Origin: Microbulbifer harenosus
GTDB taxonomy: Bacteria > Pseudomonadota > Gammaproteobacteria > Pseudomonadales > Cellvibrionaceae
Direction: 5' to 3'
Assembly (NCBI RefSeq): GCF_005771435.1
Contig: NZ_VANI01000004.1
Coordinates: forward strand, 310,001 to 374,000
DNA length: 64,000 nt
Part shown: positions 18,095 through 26,947 of the stretch, in pieces
Position numbering within the stretch: position 1 is the stretch's first letter
Layout of the letters: each line of letters opens with the position of its first letter
Notes under the pieces: generated by a model
The model's input: only the letters and a program-made list of their open reading frames with translations
The model's database searches: none
Told to the model about the DNA's origin: nothing
Made by a program: the position numbers and the translations under genes

Positions 18095-19090
18095 TTACAC
18101 CGAGCCCAGCGTGAGTGGCGGCTCCTGCAGCGCCGACAGCTGTTCGCGCAGTGCGAGAATGTGCTCCGCCCAATAGCGTGGCGTGTTGAACCAGGGGAAG
18201 GCCCGCGGGAACGCCGGGTCCTGCCAGCGCCGCGCGAGCCACGCGGCGTGGTGCATCTGGCGCAGACAACGCAGTGGCTCGATCAGCTGCAGCTGCTGCG
18301 GATCGAAAGGATAGAAGGTCTCATATCCCTCTACCACCGCGTCGAGATAAGCGGTCTGCTCCGCGCGATTGCCGGAAATCAGCATCCAGATATCCTGGAT
18401 CGCCGGTCCCTGCAGGCAGTCGTCGAGATCCACAAACCAGGGAGTCTCGTCGCGCCACAGGAAGTTGCCGCTGTGGCAGTCGCCGTGCAGGCGCAGCGTG
18501 GTCCACTCGCGCTCAAACAGCGGCGCGATGCGCTCGATGATGTGCGCGGAGGTGGTCGCGTAGGCTTCGCGGTTCTCCCGCGGCAGGAAATCCCCGCCGA
18601 GAATGAATTCGCGGCTGTCGATGGCGAAATGCTGCAGGGTCAGCGTGGGGCGGAACTCAAAGGGTTTGGCCGCGCCGATAGCGTGGATGCGCCCGAGCAT
18701 GGTGCCCACCTGTTCCAGGTGGTCGAAGTTGTCCAGTTCCAGCTGGTGGCCGCCGCGGCGCGGAAACAGCGCAAAGCGGAAGCCGTGGGCCTCGTGCAGG
18801 GTGTGGCCGTGGTACGCGAGCGGCGCTACCACCGGGATTTCCGCGTCGGCCAGCTCCAGCGCGAAGCGGTGTTCCTCGAGGATCTGCTCGTCGCTCCAGC
18901 GCCCCGGGCGGTAGAACTTGGCGATCAGCGGCTGCGCCTCGTCGATACCCACCTGGTAGACGCGGTTTTCGTAGCTGTTGAGAGGGAAGATGCGCGCGTC
19001 CGAGAGCAGTCCCACGCTCTCCACGCAGTCGATCACCCGGTCCGGGGTGAGCGCGTCATAGGGGTGTGACATATTGGTCATGTCGGTCAT
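18095..19090 (-). CDS. srkA: Stress response kinase A (YihE/SrkA family)
   Basis: The 331-residue protein has an aminoglycoside-phosphotransferase-like kinase fold. The catalytic loop is LHGDCHSGNFLW and the metal-binding DLDD follows. The sequence pattern (NSYENRVYQVG, KFYRPGRW) is that of YihE/SrkA, a Ser/Thr protein kinase linked to envelope and oxidative stress in E. coli. The ATG at 19090 has GGAG about 10 bases upstream. Two further in-frame ATGs lie within six codons, so the exact start is uncertain. It heads the unit srkA-cysE-GNAT. Confidence 0.88.
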   Translation of the reverse strand: MTDMTNMSHPYDALTPDRVIDCVESVGLLSDARIFPLNSYENRVYQVGIDEAQPLIAKFYRPGRWSDEQILEEHRFALELADAEIPVVAPLAYHGHTLHEAHGFRFALFPRRGGHQLELDNFDHLEQVGTMLGRIHAIGAAKPFEFRPTLTLQHFAIDSREFILGGDFLPRENREAYATTSAHIIERIAPLFEREWTTLRLHGDCHSGNFLWRDETPWFVDLDDCLQGPAIQDIWMLISGNRAEQTAYLDAVVEGYETFYPFDPQQLQLIEPLRCLRQMHHAAWLARRWQDPAFPRAFPWFNTPRYWAEHILALREQLSALQEPPLTLGSV

Positions 19091-19181
19091 GGAAGCGCTC
19101 CGGTGAGCCTCGCGAGGCTCATACAAATTGGGGCGCTATGCTAACGCGGTTACCCGATACCACCAAACCCCCAACATCACA

Positions 19182-19208
19182 TGTAGGAGCCTGCCTTGCA
19201 GGCGAACC
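19182..19208 (+). repeat. Solitary REP-type monomer (GTAGGAG family, copy 2)
   Basis: The stretch TGTAGGAGCCTGCCTTGCAG.. up to GGCGAACC matches one arm of the REP pairs at 890-948 and 31535-31602. It folds alone as GCCTGC..GCAGGC. It sits between srkA and the divergent ABM-domain gene. Confidence 0.75.
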
Positions 19209-19225
19209 AATAGCCGGAATGCACT

Positions 19226-19552
19226 ATGAAATATATCTTCGAAGTGAAAATCCGCGAGGGCCACACCGCCGAAGAATACGCCGACGCCTGGGTGCGCGCC
19301 TCCGAACTGATCCAGCAGGCCCCCGGCGCCCTCGACACCGAGTTGCACCGCAAGATCGGCGAACCGGACAGGCTGATCGCCATTGCCCACTGGGCCAGTA
19401 AGGAACAGCGCGACGCCATGGAGGCGGTACACGATCCGCAGATCGACGCCATCATCAAAAGTGCCGCGCCGTTTGTGGAAATCCGCAGCCTGGGCGCGTA
19501 CGAGGAACCCGAGTGGGTGGTGATGCCCGCTATACCGCGGCACCACACATGA
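19226..19552 (+). CDS. Antibiotic biosynthesis monooxygenase (ABM)-fold protein
   Basis: The 108-residue protein begins MKYIFEVKIREGHTAEEYAD and has the pattern APGALDTELHRKIGEP..LIAIAHWASKEQRDA of small dimeric alpha/beta-barrel ABM or EthD-like proteins. These act as cofactor-free monooxygenases or in poorly defined detoxification. No catalytic residue can be assigned. The start is the ATG at 19226, right after a REP monomer. The stop is 7 bases from the stop of the NTF2-like gene on the other strand. Confidence 0.7.
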   Translation: MKYIFEVKIREGHTAEEYADAWVRASELIQQAPGALDTELHRKIGEPDRLIAIAHWASKEQRDAMEAVHDPQIDAIIKSAAPFVEIRSLGAYEEPEWVVMPAIPRHHT

Positions 19553-19559
19553 TGCGAAT

Positions 19560-20027
19560 TTACAGGCCTTCGCTCGACCAGACCTTCTGGGTCTGCACCG
19601 CGAGTAGCCGGCACACCCCGTTCATTTCCACATAGGTGCGCATGAACTGGTAGCGCAGGGTGCGGAAGCTTTCGCCACCGGGATTCCATTTTTCCACGCT
19701 GCTCAGGCCCTGCAGCACCGCGGTGTTGCCGAGACGGTGGCGGGAAATATCGTGGGAGCGTCGCTGCTTCATGGGCCCAGGGCCTTTGCCCAGCCGCGCC
19801 AGCAATTGCGCCTTGTTTTCCTTCATGCTGGCCAGATTGTGCACCCACACGAATTCCGGCGCGAGAAGCTCGTCCAGCAGCGTGACATCTCCGATTTGCA
19901 GGGCAGTTTCGTAGCGGGTATCGAGTGCCAGTAACTGGTCGGGCTCGAGGCAACTTTGCGCCTGGGCAGCCGGTGCCAGCGCAGCGCCCAACGCGATTAT
20001 GGCCAGTCGTTTTTTCACGCCGCTCAC
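19560..20027 (-). CDS. Secreted NTF2-like (DUF4440-type) protein
   Basis: The 155-residue protein has a signal peptide (VKKRLAIIALGAALAPAAQA) and an NTF2/SnoaL-like mature part (DQLLALDTRYETALQIGDVT then LLAPEFVWVHNLAS). The fold is common in small enzymes and binding proteins and the ligand is unknown. The GTG start at 20027 overlaps the stop of the FabH-like gene by 4 bases (GTGA), so translation is probably coupled to it. Coupling of a periplasmic NTF2-like protein to a ketosynthase is unexpected. Confidence 0.75.
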   Translation of the reverse strand: MSGVKKRLAIIALGAALAPAAQAQSCLEPDQLLALDTRYETALQIGDVTLLDELLAPEFVWVHNLASMKENKAQLLARLGKGPGPMKQRRSHDISRHRLGNTAVLQGLSSVEKWNPGGESFRTLRYQFMRTYVEMNGVCRLLAVQTQKVWSSEGL

Positions 20028-21172
20028 ACCGCGACTTTCTCTAGCGCCAGGCTGCCGATGGAATAGCCCGCACCGAAGGAGCAGATCACCCCCCTGCTGC
20101 CGACCTCCAGATCGTCGCTGTGCAGGTTGAACGCGATCACCGAACCGGCGCAGCCGGTGTTGGCGAAGCGGTCCAGTACGACGGGTGCGCGCTCGGGGGT
20201 GGTGTCATCGCCCATCAGCTTTTTCGCAATCAGATGATTCATGTTGATGTTGGCCTGGTGCAGCCACCAGCGGTCGATGGCATTGGGCTCGAAGCCTAAC
20301 TCCTGCACCTGGTTTTCCAAATGCGCCGCCGCCATCGGGCAGACTTCCTTGAATACCTTGCGGCCGTTCTGGCGAAACAGCTTGCCCTCGCCGAACGGAT
20401 CCACATCTGCCGCGCGCGAGGTGTAGCTGACGTTGGAGCGGATATTGTTGGAGAACACGGTCTTGGCCTTGGTGCCGAGAATTTCCCAGGCGGTGTCCGC
20501 GCTGCAACTCTCCTTGCGCTCCACCACCGTGGCCACTGCTACATCGCCGAAAATAAAGTGGCTGTCGCGATCGGTGTAATCCACCTGCGGTGACGCCAGT
20601 TCCGGATTGATCACCAGCACCGCTTTGGCGGAACCGGAGCTGATCGCGTCCACCGCGCGTTGCAGCGCAAAGGTGGCGGAGGAACATGCCACTTCCATAT
20701 CGAAGGCAAAGCCGTCGATGCCGAGAGCGCCCTGGATCTCAATGGCGATGGCGGGGTAGGCGCGCTGCAGGTAAGAGGCGCCGACGATTACCGCGTCGAT
20801 GTCTTCCGGCTTCTTGTTGGCCTTTTCCAGCGCGCGCCTGGCCGCGTTCAGGCCCATTTCCGCCTGCAGGCACAGCTCGTCGTCGGCGCGTTCCGGCAGG
20901 TAGGGGCGCATGCGCTCGGGGTCGAGAATGCCCTCTTTGCTGATCACATAGCGGCTCTTGATACCGGAGGCCTTCTCGATGAATTCCGCGGAGGAAAACG
21001 GCTTGGCGGCGAGTTCGCCCGCCTCGATGGCGGCGGCATTCTCGCGGTTGTACTTCTCCGCGAAGGTGTTGAGTGCGTGTACCAGCTCCTCATTGCTGAT
21101 CACATCCGGGGGCGTCCACAGGCCGGTGCCGCTGATCACGATGCCCCGGGGCATTTTGTATTCGCTCATCAT
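20024..21172 (-). CDS. Beta-ketoacyl-ACP synthase III-like protein (FabH family)
   Basis: The 382-residue thiolase-fold protein has the full FabH triad: C163 (EVACSSATF), H305 (HQANINM) and N338 (FANTGCAG). It is longer than housekeeping FabH (about 317), with an insertion around residues 40-100, and resembles the accessory FabH-like proteins of pseudomonads (PA3286 type) that condense acyl-CoA with malonyl-ACP. The two adjacent ATGs at 21172 and 21169 are equivalent candidates. It is co-transcribed with the NTF2-like gene by overlap. Its acyl substrate cannot be read from sequence. Confidence 0.85.
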   Translation of the reverse strand: MMSEYKMPRGIVISGTGLWTPPDVISNEELVHALNTFAEKYNRENAAAIEAGELAAKPFSSAEFIEKASGIKSRYVISKEGILDPERMRPYLPERADDELCLQAEMGLNAARRALEKANKKPEDIDAVIVGASYLQRAYPAIAIEIQGALGIDGFAFDMEVACSSATFALQRAVDAISSGSAKAVLVINPELASPQVDYTDRDSHFIFGDVAVATVVERKESCSADTAWEILGTKAKTVFSNNIRSNVSYTSRAADVDPFGEGKLFRQNGRKVFKEVCPMAAAHLENQVQELGFEPNAIDRWWLHQANINMNHLIAKKLMGDDTTPERAPVVLDRFANTGCAGSVIAFNLHSDDLEVGSRGVICSFGAGYSIGSLALEKVAV

Positions 21173-21342
21173 GCTAAATCCCGTACTTCACGCCTGCGCG
21201 GCGAGCTTCTTTTATAACGTTAGCAGCCGGTGATTTTTTGCACAGCGGCCGTAAAGGGCGACTATTGTGACGCCGAGGGTCACCTTGGTCTACGAATGAG
21301 TACGCGAGTACCGAATGGTCATTGGGGGAGATTGGCTGAGTG

Positions 21343-22056
21343 CTAGGGGGTTCTGGCCAGAGCGTAGGTGCTCACGCGAACAGCTCCGGAATGGAGGAGT
21401 GACTGAGTGGCCGCTTCCACCGTGGCACCGGTGGTGATCACATCGTCCACCAGCCCGATATGCATTCCTTCCACAGCGGGGGAAGCTGCAAAGCTGCGCG
21501 CGAGGTTTTTTAATCGCTGGCTGCGGCGCAGTTGCTGCTGGCTGCCGGTGTGAGTCACCTTGCGCAGGGCGCGGCCGTCTACCGGGATCTGCCAGTGTTT
21601 GCCTAGGATGTCCGCAATCAGCTGGGCCTGGTTGTAGCCGCGGGTGAGTTGCTTGCGCCAGTGCAGGGGCACAGGAATGAGCAAGTCCGGACGCTCGCTG
21701 CTGTGGAGTTTCCGCCCGATCTGCTCCGCGGCCAGCTCCGCGAGGGTGCGGCCGGCGGCGAAGTCGCGCCGGTATTTGAAGCGCTGCACCAACTGCGCCA
21801 CTGGGTAGGCGTAGTTCCAGCAAACGTAACTGCGGCTCTGGGGTGGAGGCTGTTGCAGGCAGCGCGGGCAGGCGCGGTCAGAGGCGTTTTTGAGCGGCAG
21901 CGCGCAGCGCGCGCAGGCATGCTGAATGCTGGGCAGGTCGCCTTGGCAGGGTGCGCAGATTCCCGCGCGGATCTCTTCGCCGGTGCCGCACAGAAGGCAG
22001 CGGGCCAGACAGCGGTCCAGCAACTGGTCCAATAGTTTCAGCATTCCATTCATCAC
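21343..22056 (-). CDS. ComF-family phosphoribosyltransferase-like protein
   Basis: The 237-residue protein has an N-terminal zinc-ribbon-like region with several Cys pairs (CLLCG, CAPC, CARC, CPRC) and a type I phosphoribosyltransferase domain with the PRPP loop LVDDVITTGAT. It belongs to the ComF/GntX family, which is linked to DNA uptake in naturally competent bacteria but present widely. It is divergent from bioB, a gene order common in gammaproteobacteria. Starts at 22056 and 22053 are both possible (MMNGM). Confidence 0.88.
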   Translation of the reverse strand: MMNGMLKLLDQLLDRCLARCLLCGTGEEIRAGICAPCQGDLPSIQHACARCALPLKNASDRACPRCLQQPPPQSRSYVCWNYAYPVAQLVQRFKYRRDFAAGRTLAELAAEQIGRKLHSSERPDLLIPVPLHWRKQLTRGYNQAQLIADILGKHWQIPVDGRALRKVTHTGSQQQLRRSQRLKNLARSFAASPAVEGMHIGLVDDVITTGATVEAATQSLLHSGAVRVSTYALARTP

Positions 22057-22105
22057 CTCTGGGCAATCCTCCCTGATTGCTTGGGGCTTTTGCCAGCTTG
22101 CGGAC

Positions 22106-22138
22106 TTGTAAACCGCGCCGGGTTCTCTCGGTTGACAG
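22106..22138 (+). promoter_or_regulatory. BirA-type biotin operator upstream of bioB
   Basis: The left half-site TTGTAAACC (22106-22114) and the right half-site GGTTGACAG (22130-22138) are 15 bases apart. The BirA consensus I know is TTGTAAACC-N15/16-GGTTTACAA. The left half is perfect and the right half differs at two of nine positions. The right half overlaps the -35 box of the bioB promoter, so bound BirA would block transcription. Confidence 0.75.
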
Positions 22139-22159
22139 CGCAGAGGCCACCGCTACACT
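22132..22159 (+). promoter_or_regulatory. Sigma-70 promoter of bioB
   Basis: TTGACA at 22132-22137 and TACACT at 22154-22159 are separated by 16 bases. The -35 box is perfect and the -10 box matches at four of six positions. It lies 85 bases upstream of the bioB GTG. Confidence 0.65.
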
Positions 22160-22243
22160 GGCAGGCCTTTACCGACCGAAAAGTCCGATCCCCGGCCGCG
22201 TAGTGACCATCAGGTCCCGCGGCCTCCGAGGAGAGTAATCCCT

Positions 22244-23329
22244 GTGACCGCCAACCCGCAAATGTCTTCCGCTTCGTCCCAGTACGGCCAGGTCCGCCAC
22301 GACTGGACCCGCCAGCAGGTGCTGGACCTGTTCGCACTGCCGTTCAACGACCTGCTGTTCACCGCGCAGCTAGTGCACCGTCAGCATTTCGACGCCAACC
22401 GGGTCCAGGTGAGCACCCTCTGCTCCATCAAGACCGGTGCCTGCCCGGAAGACTGCAGCTACTGCCCACAAAGCGCCCGCTACGATACCGGCCTCGAGCG
22501 CGAGAAGCTGATGAAGGTGGAAAAAGTGGTGGAAGAGGCGCGCGCGGCCAAGGCCAGCGGTGCCACCCGCTTTTGCATGGGCGCCGCCTGGCGCTCGCCG
22601 AAGAACAAAGATATGCCCTATGTCACCCAGATGGTGAAGGAAGTGAAGGCGCTCGGTCTCGAGACCTGCATGACCCTCGGCATGCTCAGCGACGAGCAGG
22701 CAAAAGATCTGGCGGACGCCGGCCTCGACTACTACAACCACAATCTGGATACCTCGCCGGAATACTACGGTGACATCATCACCACCCGCACCTACGAGGA
22801 CCGCCTTAATACCTTGGCGAATGTGCGCGCGGCGGGTATGAAGGTCTGCGCCGGCGGCATCATCGGCCTCGGTGAGGAAGAAAAGGATCGCGCGGGCCTG
22901 CTGATGCAGCTGGCGAATCTCCCGGAGCAGCCGGAATCCGTGCCGATCAATATGCTGGTGAAAGTGGCCGGCACGCCGCTGGAAAACAACCAGGACCTCG
23001 ACCCGTTCGAATTTATTCGCTGCATCGCGGTGGCCCGCATCATGATGCCGAAATCCCACGTGCGCCTGTCTGCCGGTCGCGAGTCCATGAACGACGAGAT
23101 GCAGTCGCTGGCATTTCTCGCCGGCGCCAACTCGATTTTTTACGGGGAAAAACTGCTCACCACCGCCAACCCGGAAACCAACAAGGACATGCAGTTGTTC
23201 GCGCGCCTCGGCATCAAGCCGGAGGAGTACCAGCAGCATGCCGACGAGTCCGCGGTGGAGGCGGAACTGCAGGCGCAGATCGCTGAACAGCAGAACGACC
23301 AGTTCTTTTACGATGCCGCCAAGGCGTAA
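22244..23329 (+). CDS. bioB: Biotin synthase
   Basis: The 361-residue radical-SAM enzyme has CX3CX2C at C67, C71 and C74 ([10 protein letters not shown]) and the family motifs [13 protein letters not shown] and SAGRESM. It inserts sulfur into dethiobiotin. It starts with GTG at 22244, with GGAGAG about 10 bases upstream. It is the first gene of bioB-bioF-bioHC behind a BirA-type operator. BioA and BioD are not in the window. Confidence 0.97.
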   Translation: MTANPQMSSASSQYGQVRHDWTRQQVLDLFALPFNDLLFTAQLVHRQHFDANRVQVSTLCSIKTGACPEDCSYCPQSARYDTGLEREKLMKVEKVVEEARAAKASGATRFCMGAAWRSPKNKDMPYVTQMVKEVKALGLETCMTLGMLSDEQAKDLADAGLDYYNHNLDTSPEYYGDIITTRTYEDRLNTLANVRAAGMKVCAGGIIGLGEEEKDRAGLLMQLANLPEQPESVPINMLVKVAGTPLENNQDLDPFEFIRCIAVARIMMPKSHVRLSAGRESMNDEMQSLAFLAGANSIFYGEKLLTTANPETNKDMQLFARLGIKPEEYQQHADESAVEAELQAQIAEQQNDQFFYDAAKA

Positions 23330-23342
23330 ACATTGATCTGTT

Positions 23343-24548
23343 GTGAATGATGTTGTGACCAGCCTGCAGGATTTTCTCGAAGCGCGTCTGGCCGAACGCC
23401 GGGCGCAGCAGTTGTACCGTTACCATAAACTTCTCACTGCGGCCCCGGGGCCGCTGGCCGTGGTGGACGGGCGCGAGCTGGTTACCTTCAGCAGCAACGA
23501 TTATCTCGGCCTCGCCACCCACCCCGAGGTTATCGCCGCGCAACAGCGCGGTGCAGCACTCGGTGCCGGTGCCACCGCCTCGCACCTGGTCAACGGCCAT
23601 TTCGAAATCCATCAACAACTGCAAAATAAAATTGCCGAAGTCACCGGCCGCGAGGCCGCACTGCTGTTTGGTAGCGGCTATATGGCCAATGTCGGAGTGA
23701 TCAGTGCGCTGGTGGGGCGCGGTGATGTGGTGGTGCAGGACAAACTCAATCATGCCTCACTGATCGACGGCGGGCGCATTTCCGGTGCCGATTACCTGCG
23801 CTTTGCTCACAACGATGTGGCGGCGCTGGAAATCCAGTTGCAGCGCGCGCGCGAAAAACGGGACGGAAAAATTCTACTGGCGGTAGACGGTGTCTACAGC
23901 ATGGACGGCGACACCGCGCCGCTCGCCGAGATGGCCGGCCTGTGCAAACAGTACGACGCCTGGCTGATGGTGGACGAGGCCCACGGTTTCGGCGTGATGG
24001 GCAGTAACCATTTTCCCTGCGCAGGCAGTGCCGCCGCCGCGGGGCTGGATCAGGATACCGCGCCGATCATTATGGGGACCCTCGGCAAGGCCGCCGGCAA
24101 TGCCGGTGCATTTGTCGCCGGCTCCCGTGCGCTGATCGACTATCTCACCCAGTTCGCGCGCACCTATATCTACACCACCGGCATGTCGCCGGCGGTGGCG
24201 GCAGGAAACTTGCACGCGCTGGAGCTCATGCAGGAATTGCCGCTGCGTGAGACGTTAAACGCTCGCATCCGGTATTTCCGCCAGCGCGCGGCCGCGTACA
24301 GTCTGCCGCTGGAAAATTCCACCAGCGCCATCCAGCCATTGCTGCTCGGTTGTGAGAAAACCGTGCTGGCAGTCAGCGAACAACTGCAGCAGTCGGGTTT
24401 TCTCGTCGGTGCCATCCGCCCACCCACAGTGCCCGCGGGCACGGCGCGTTTGCGCATCACCCTGTCCGCCGCCCACAGCGAGGCGCAGATCGACGGCCTG
24501 CTCAGTGCGCTGGCAACCGCGCTCCAGTCTGTGGCGGTGCCGGTATGA
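23343..24548 (+). CDS. bioF: 8-amino-7-oxononanoate synthase
   Basis: The 401-residue PLP enzyme of the alpha-oxoamine synthase family shows FSSNDYLGLATHP, GSGYMANVG, VDEAHGFGVMG and the PLP lysine in GTLGKAAG. It condenses pimeloyl-ACP with alanine. The GTG at 23343 is taken as the start, 13 bases after bioB. Its end overlaps bioHC by 4 bases (ATGA). Confidence 0.96.
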   Translation: MNDVVTSLQDFLEARLAERRAQQLYRYHKLLTAAPGPLAVVDGRELVTFSSNDYLGLATHPEVIAAQQRGAALGAGATASHLVNGHFEIHQQLQNKIAEVTGREAALLFGSGYMANVGVISALVGRGDVVVQDKLNHASLIDGGRISGADYLRFAHNDVAALEIQLQRAREKRDGKILLAVDGVYSMDGDTAPLAEMAGLCKQYDAWLMVDEAHGFGVMGSNHFPCAGSAAAAGLDQDTAPIIMGTLGKAAGNAGAFVAGSRALIDYLTQFARTYIYTTGMSPAVAAGNLHALELMQELPLRETLNARIRYFRQRAAAYSLPLENSTSAIQPLLLGCEKTVLAVSEQLQQSGFLVGAIRPPTVPAGTARLRITLSAAHSEAQIDGLLSALATALQSVAVPV

Positions 24549-26083
24549 ATCTCGCACTGATCCACGGCTGGGGCGGGGATTCCCGCTGCTGGCAGCCGCT
24601 GCTGGATGAATTGAACAGTTTTCCCGGGCAGGTGGTGAGTATAGAACTGCCGGGCTTCGGTGCGCGCGCGCAGGAATCCTGGCCGGATTCGGAAGCGCTG
24701 CTCGCCGAACTGGACGCGCGGCTGCCGCCGGACTGTCTGCTGCTGGGGTGGTCGCTCGGTGGCATGCTGGCGGTGAAGCTCGCGGCAATGAGCAAAAAAG
24801 TCCGCGCGCTAATTACCATTGCTGCCAACGGCAGTTTTGTTGCGCGGGGGGATTGGCCCGGGATGGATGCCGAAGTCTTTGCGGAATTCTGTCGCGCCCA
24901 GCGCGACGCGCCTGCGAAAAACTGGCAGCGTTTCTGTGGCCTTGAAGCCCGCGGCGACTTGGAGATGCGCGGCCTGTTGAAAATTCTCAAGGACTGGCAA
25001 CCGGAGACGATTCCCCGCAGTTGGGGCGATGCACTCGACTGCCTGGGCGAGCTGGACAATCGCATGTTGCTCTCCGATCCCGGCGTGCCGGCGCTGCATA
25101 TTTTCGGTGAAAATGATGCACTGGTACCGGTGGCGGCCGCGCGCAAGATTGAAAACCTCGGCGCTCACGTAAAAATCATCCCCGGCGCGGGCCACTGCCC
25201 GCACTTGAGCCGCCCGGCAGAATTTGCTGCACTGATCGAACGCTTCGCCACGGGGCTGGAGCAGCCCGCACCGCTGGAAAAAAACGCCGTGGCCCGCGCC
25301 TTCGGTCGCGCCGCCGCGAGTTACGACGCCGCCGCCCACCTGCAGCGCGCGGTGTGCCGCGACTTGCTCGGCCGCGCCGGTGAGCACTGGTCGCCCGCGC
25401 GGATTCTGGATCTCGGCAGCGGCACCGGCTACGGCAGTGAACTGCTGCGCAGACGCTTTCCCGATGCGGAGATCATCGCGCTGGACCTGGCGCCCGAAAT
25501 GCTGCAGTACGCCCGCCTCCACCGCCCGGTCAGCAATGGCTATGTGGCCGCGGACGCGGAACAGTTGCCGCTGGCGGACCACTCGTTTGACCTGGTGTTC
25601 TCCAGCTTCGCGCTGCAGTGGTGTTACCGATTGCCGCAATTATTTGCGGAAATCCGCCGGGTGATGGCGCCGGGTGCCCACGCACTCATTTCCACGCTGG
25701 TGCCCGGCACCCTGGCAGAGCTGGAAAGCAGCTGGGCTGCGGTGGATCGCAATGTACACGTCAACCGCTTCCTTTCCGTGGACGATTGGCGGAGGGCCTG
25801 CGAGGGCAATCTGTTGGAATGCTCAGCAAATGTGGAACAGCGCGCGCTGCATTTCGACGATGTGAAAACCCTGATGCGCGAACTCAAAAGCATCGGCGCC
25901 CACAATGTCAATCGCGCTGCGGGCAAGGGATTGTTGAGCCGGCAAAAGCTGCGCAGGCTCACCGAAGCCTATGAACAGCAGCGCACCGCAGCCGGCCTGC
26001 CGGCGACCTATCGGGTGTTGTATCTGCAACTGGTGCGGCGCCAGGAAAATATTGCGGCGCCGGGCGCGGCGGCTGCCGGCTGA
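24545..26083 (+). CDS. bioHC: BioH-BioC fusion: pimeloyl-ACP methyl ester esterase / malonyl-ACP methyltransferase
   Basis: The 512-residue protein joins two biotin enzymes. Residues 1-240 are BioH: alpha/beta hydrolase with HGWGGD, nucleophile S70 in GWSLGG, and catalytic His in GAGHCPHLS. Residues about 245-505 are BioC: SAM methyltransferase with LDLGSGTGYG and the late LKSIGAHNVNR motif. BioC methylates malonyl-ACP to start pimelate synthesis and BioH removes the methyl ester at the end. The same fusion is known in Saccharophagus and Teredinibacter. The start overlaps bioF. The next gene is convergent, so bioD, which often follows bioC, is absent here. Confidence 0.95.
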   Translation: MNLALIHGWGGDSRCWQPLLDELNSFPGQVVSIELPGFGARAQESWPDSEALLAELDARLPPDCLLLGWSLGGMLAVKLAAMSKKVRALITIAANGSFVARGDWPGMDAEVFAEFCRAQRDAPAKNWQRFCGLEARGDLEMRGLLKILKDWQPETIPRSWGDALDCLGELDNRMLLSDPGVPALHIFGENDALVPVAAARKIENLGAHVKIIPGAGHCPHLSRPAEFAALIERFATGLEQPAPLEKNAVARAFGRAAASYDAAAHLQRAVCRDLLGRAGEHWSPARILDLGSGTGYGSELLRRRFPDAEIIALDLAPEMLQYARLHRPVSNGYVAADAEQLPLADHSFDLVFSSFALQWCYRLPQLFAEIRRVMAPGAHALISTLVPGTLAELESSWAAVDRNVHVNRFLSVDDWRRACEGNLLECSANVEQRALHFDDVKTLMRELKSIGAHNVNRAAGKGLLSRQKLRRLTEAYEQQRTAAGLPATYRVLYLQLVRRQENIAAPGAAAAG

Positions 26084-26088
26084 GACCG

Positions 26089-26895
26089 TTATTTTTCCGG
26101 CAGAAAAGCTACGACACGCGTAGGCCCGCCGCTGCCGCCGCGGATCTTCATCGGCAGTGCGATCAGTGTGAAGCCCTTCTCCGGCAGTTCCGCCAGATTG
26201 GCGACATTTTCCAGCGCCGGGATGTTGCGCTCGAACAGGGCGCGGTGGGTTTCAAACATTTGCGATGCGCCGTAATCGATACTCGGTGTATCCAGCCCCA
26301 CCGCCTTGACCCCGCGCTTTTCCACCAGAAACTGCGCTGCCTCCGGTGACAGGCCGGGGAAGTTCAATTTTGCCACGGCTGCCTCACCGCGCTCCGCGGT
26401 GCCCAGGTATTTCACCGGGTCCGGCCAGAATTGCGCACTGCCGGTGTCGAACAGCACGATGCTGCCGCGTTGGATTGCGCCGTGCTGCTTTTCCCAGCGC
26501 TCGATGTCGGCAATGGAAATCTGGTAATTGCGGTCCCGACCAATGCGATCCGCCACCCGGACTACGACGCCGGGACCGATCAGCTGTTCCAATGGAATTT
26601 TGTCCACAGACTGGCGATCGCGCCCGAAGTGCACCGGTGCGTCCACATGGGTGCCGCCGTGTTCCGCCGCCGCGAGATTGTAGGCGGAGTAGTAGTAACC
26701 CTTGTCGGTCTCGCCCGCGAATACCGTGGTCTTGGCGAACTTGTCCGCGGTGGGCCAGTACAGGGTGTCGTCGGCAAAATCGTGTGAGAGATCCACCCAG
26801 CGCCCCTGGGGAAACCCTTCGGCCGCGGCGTTGGCTGCGCTGAGCAGGAGCAGTGTTAATGTGAGGGGAATGTAGTAAGGCATCCTGCGGAGCAT
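26089..26895 (-). CDS. Secreted cyclase-family (kynurenine-formamidase-like) metal hydrolase
   Basis: The 268-residue protein has a signal peptide (MPYYIPLTLTLLLLSAANAA) and the cyclase/formamidase metal site HGGTHVDAPVHFGRD, with a second part in GLDTPSIDYG. The family includes kynurenine formamidase and isatin hydrolase. A periplasmic location argues against tryptophan catabolism and the substrate is unknown. The ATG at 26895 has TTGGAGA 6-12 bases upstream. It ends 5 bases from the bioHC stop on the opposite strand. Confidence 0.85.
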   Translation of the reverse strand: MLRRMPYYIPLTLTLLLLSAANAAAEGFPQGRWVDLSHDFADDTLYWPTADKFAKTTVFAGETDKGYYYSAYNLAAAEHGGTHVDAPVHFGRDRQSVDKIPLEQLIGPGVVVRVADRIGRDRNYQISIADIERWEKQHGAIQRGSIVLFDTGSAQFWPDPVKYLGTAERGEAAVAKLNFPGLSPEAAQFLVEKRGVKAVGLDTPSIDYGASQMFETHRALFERNIPALENVANLAELPEKGFTLIALPMKIRGGSGGPTRVVAFLPEK

Positions 26896-26947
26896 AGTTT
26901 TCTCCAAGAAATTTCCATTATTTTGCGACCGGCAGTGCTTGAACCTG

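Noticed and set aside
17243..19069. A 608-codon open frame opposite cysE and srkA
   Set aside because: It spans two recognised genes on the other strand and has no domain.
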